A program made the translations under genes and the position numbers. From JANQPA01 sp964628385 (GTDB lineage: Bacteria; Bacteroidota; Bacteroidia; Chitinophagales; Saprospiraceae), in NCBI GenBank assembly GCA_964628385.1, contig CAZVOD010000143.1:1-5855 (forward strand): a DNA stretch of 5,855 bases, read 5' to 3'. The notes beneath the pieces are model-generated. The model was not told the origin of the DNA and made no database searches. It was given only the letters and a program-made list of their open reading frames with translations. Positions 4,527-5,855 of the stretch are shown in pieces (positions within the stretch are counted from its first letter, which is position 1; each line of letters opens with the position of its first letter).

Positions 4527-5666
4527 TTAATACCGATAAATGGCATTGACCGGGTAATCTGGTGCGGGCATGTTTTCAGCATCTATATTGTAAACTCGAC
4601 CACCTTTTTCAAAAGTAATCTTCGCGGCTAATTCCAAAAGATCTTTACTTTGCTTTTCTTTTTCAGAATGGATATTTATAGCTCTATTTTGAGGATCGAA
4701 ATGTCCCCAAAGGTGTTTACTCTTGTTAATGAAAAGTGTCTCTACCTTTCCTTCATCAGCCGCTCTGATCACACTGGATAATTCAGTACTAGCTTTCTGT
4801 TTAGGCAGTTGTTCTTCAAAAGCATTTTTGCGCTGAGTCATTTCATTTTTGTTGAAATCATCGATGATCGTCCATGCTTTTTCGTGCAGCAATACTGGAT
4901 CATCGTGCTCAGGATTACCACCTATGTGAATGTCGGTGATGTGCGGATAAGTAGATACTTCCCGGAATACTGGTACCAGGTAATCCACAGCTGCAATAAC
5001 TAACGGAGCTGATTCGTCGTGTAGCATTTTCATTAGTCCGTCATCAATAATTCTGAAGTATTGCTTGAGCTGCTTTAGCTTGTGGTCTTTTCCCACATCA
5101 TGGCCGTGGAAGATGGCAGAAGAAGAATTGGGGTTACCACTGTGAGATTGAAGCTCAGTGGCTGTCAAATCCAAATCCAATGCTTCTTCCATATCTTCCG
5201 GCATCAGATCATCAATGATTACAGGAGTAATACTGTATTTGTTACCCTCAAAGAAACGAATTTCGTTCTGACTCAATGCCAAAAGGAAAAAACGCTGACG
5301 TCCTGTCAATGCCGGAATCATTGGCCGTAAGTAAAATTCATCACCTACTTGTACCAAAGTTTCAACCTTTACAGGTAATATGAAATACTCATAATAGTCA
5401 GGTCCAAATAATAATCCTAAACCATCTGAGAGATTCAACCAGAAATCTTCACTTTCTAGCAATTGGTAACCACCAGTTAGGAAGCGAAAGGCTTCTTTTT
5501 CTGATAAACCAAAATCCATCAATTCATGGCTGGCATTTTTCAAAGCATTCTTCAACTGCAACCTGTCTTCCTGTACATGTCCCGACCGATGAGTTGGTAT
5601 GTATACAGATACACAGGTTTTTTGACCATTATTTAATAAGGATTCAAATTTTTCTCTTGTAATCAT
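4527..5666 (-). CDS. Bacterial eRF1/Pelota-like protein (baeRF type, probably family 3)
   Basis: The product is 379 residues, about the length of bacterial homologues of archaeo-eukaryotic release factor 1 (baeRF). An N-terminal domain (about 1-120) contains CVSVYIPTHRSG (18-29) and SDGLGLLFGPD (80-90). The central domain starts near RQRFFLLALSQNEIRFFEG (123-141). It contains HGHDVGKDHKLKQLKQYFRIID (187-208), the position where eRF1 carries its GGQ loop and following helix; here GGQ is absent. A C-terminal domain (about 220-379) holds PLVIAAVDYLVPVFREVS (221-238) and VETLFINKSKHLWGHFD (308-324), as in the Pelota/eRF1 third domain. By family it is cytoplasmic and expected to act on ribosomes, perhaps in rescue or quality control, but without GGQ classical peptidyl-tRNA hydrolysis is not predicted. 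The start at 5666 has no clear Shine-Dalgarno. The 39-bp gap to the gene upstream suggests an operon. The exact baeRF subfamily is from memory. Confidence 0.85.
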   Translation of the reverse strand: MITREKFESLLNNGQKTCVSVYIPTHRSGHVQEDRLQLKNALKNASHELMDFGLSEKEAFRFLTGGYQLLESEDFWLNLSDGLGLLFGPDYYEYFILPVKVETLVQVGDEFYLRPMIPALTGRQRFFLLALSQNEIRFFEGNKYSITPVIIDDLMPEDMEEALDLDLTATELQSHSGNPNSSSAIFHGHDVGKDHKLKQLKQYFRIIDDGLMKMLHDESAPLVIAAVDYLVPVFREVSTYPHITDIHIGGNPEHDDPVLLHEKAWTIIDDFNKNEMTQRKNAFEEQLPKQKASTELSSVIRAADEGKVETLFINKSKHLWGHFDPQNRAINIHSEKEKQSKDLLELAAKITFEKGGRVYNIDAENMPAPDYPVNAIYRY

Positions 5667-5705
5667 AGTAGTTTATACTTTGTCTTTTACGCCGTAACGT
5701 ATCAA

Positions 5706-5855
5706 TTACTGGTCTTTGTTCTCTGAATCTTGGTTTTCTTGGTTTTCTTTAGCTTGCGCTTCATCTTCTGTTCTGGCTTTAGCCTGTTGTTCAGCAGCTT
5801 GACGGGCTTCTTCTTCCACTTTTCTTTTTCTTTCAGCTTCTACCTTGCGAGCTTC
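5706..5855 (-). CDS. C-terminal tail of a charged, low-complexity protein, partial at the right edge
   Basis: On the minus strand the frame is open from the window edge to a TAA at 5706-5708, giving 49 residues with no start codon. The sequence begins EARKVEAERKRKVEEEARQ and continues with AAEQQAKARTEDEAQAKE to an Asn/Gln/Glu/Asp-rich end (NQENQDSENKDQ). It consists of Glu, Lys, Arg, Ala and Gln repeats typical of a long single helix or coiled coil followed by a disordered tail. Such tails occur in many unrelated proteins, so I give no family. It ends 39 bp before the baeRF-type start on the same strand, with no terminator between, and is probably co-transcribed with it. That it is coding is supported by biased composition, absence of stops and operon-like spacing. 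Confidence 0.6.
   Translation of the reverse strand, partial: EARKVEAERKRKVEEEARQAAEQQAKARTEDEAQAKENQENQDSENKDQ

Overview
The window is chromosomal DNA that looks like Bacteroidota, most likely a Cytophagales-type bacterium. The grounds are AT-rich intergenic DNA, weak Shine-Dalgarno sequences, and a gene set (orphan ECF sigma factor, bacterial GH3-family enzyme, baeRF-type release-factor homologue) whose protein sequences read like members of that phylum. The phylum call is inference from protein resemblance; no rRNA or other marker is present. I see no tRNA, rRNA, CRISPR array, insertion sequence, phage gene or attachment site.

Layout, left to right. (1) 3-242 (+) is the 3' end of an unrecognised gene cut by the window edge. 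(2) 353-1054 (+) encodes an exported protein of 233 residues with a long C-terminal coiled coil and no function I can name. (3) 1055-1327 is a non-coding gap with a weak terminator for the plus-strand gene and a good hairpin terminator for the converging sigma gene. (4) 1328-1879 (-) is an ECF sigma factor with no anti-sigma gene next to it. (5) 1880-2157 is the divergent promoter region. It holds a perfect 24-bp palindrome and, 6 bp further on, a 56-nt imperfect hairpin with 24 pairs; this is the most striking unexplained structure in the window. (6) 2158-3678 (+) is a complete GH3-family acyl-adenylating enzyme followed by a strong terminator. (7) 3772-4347 (-) is a small gluzincin-type metalloprotease homologue. 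(8) 4405-4435 is a perfect 13-bp-arm bidirectional terminator. (9) 4527-5666 (-) is a baeRF-type homologue of eRF1/Pelota. (10) 5706-5855 (-) is the C-terminal tail of a charged, low-complexity protein lying just upstream of it, probably in the same operon.

The genes do not form an obvious single pathway. Each small unit has its own terminator, as expected of ordinary core-genome housekeeping and stress genes. The only probable co-transcription is the right-hand pair (partial charged protein, then baeRF homologue, 39 bp apart). The sigma gene and the GH3 gene share a 278-bp divergent regulatory region and could be co-regulated through its symmetric elements. I did not find a convincing new multi-gene system; the candidates for novelty are the intergenic structures, the exported coiled-coil protein and the GGQ-less release-factor homologue.
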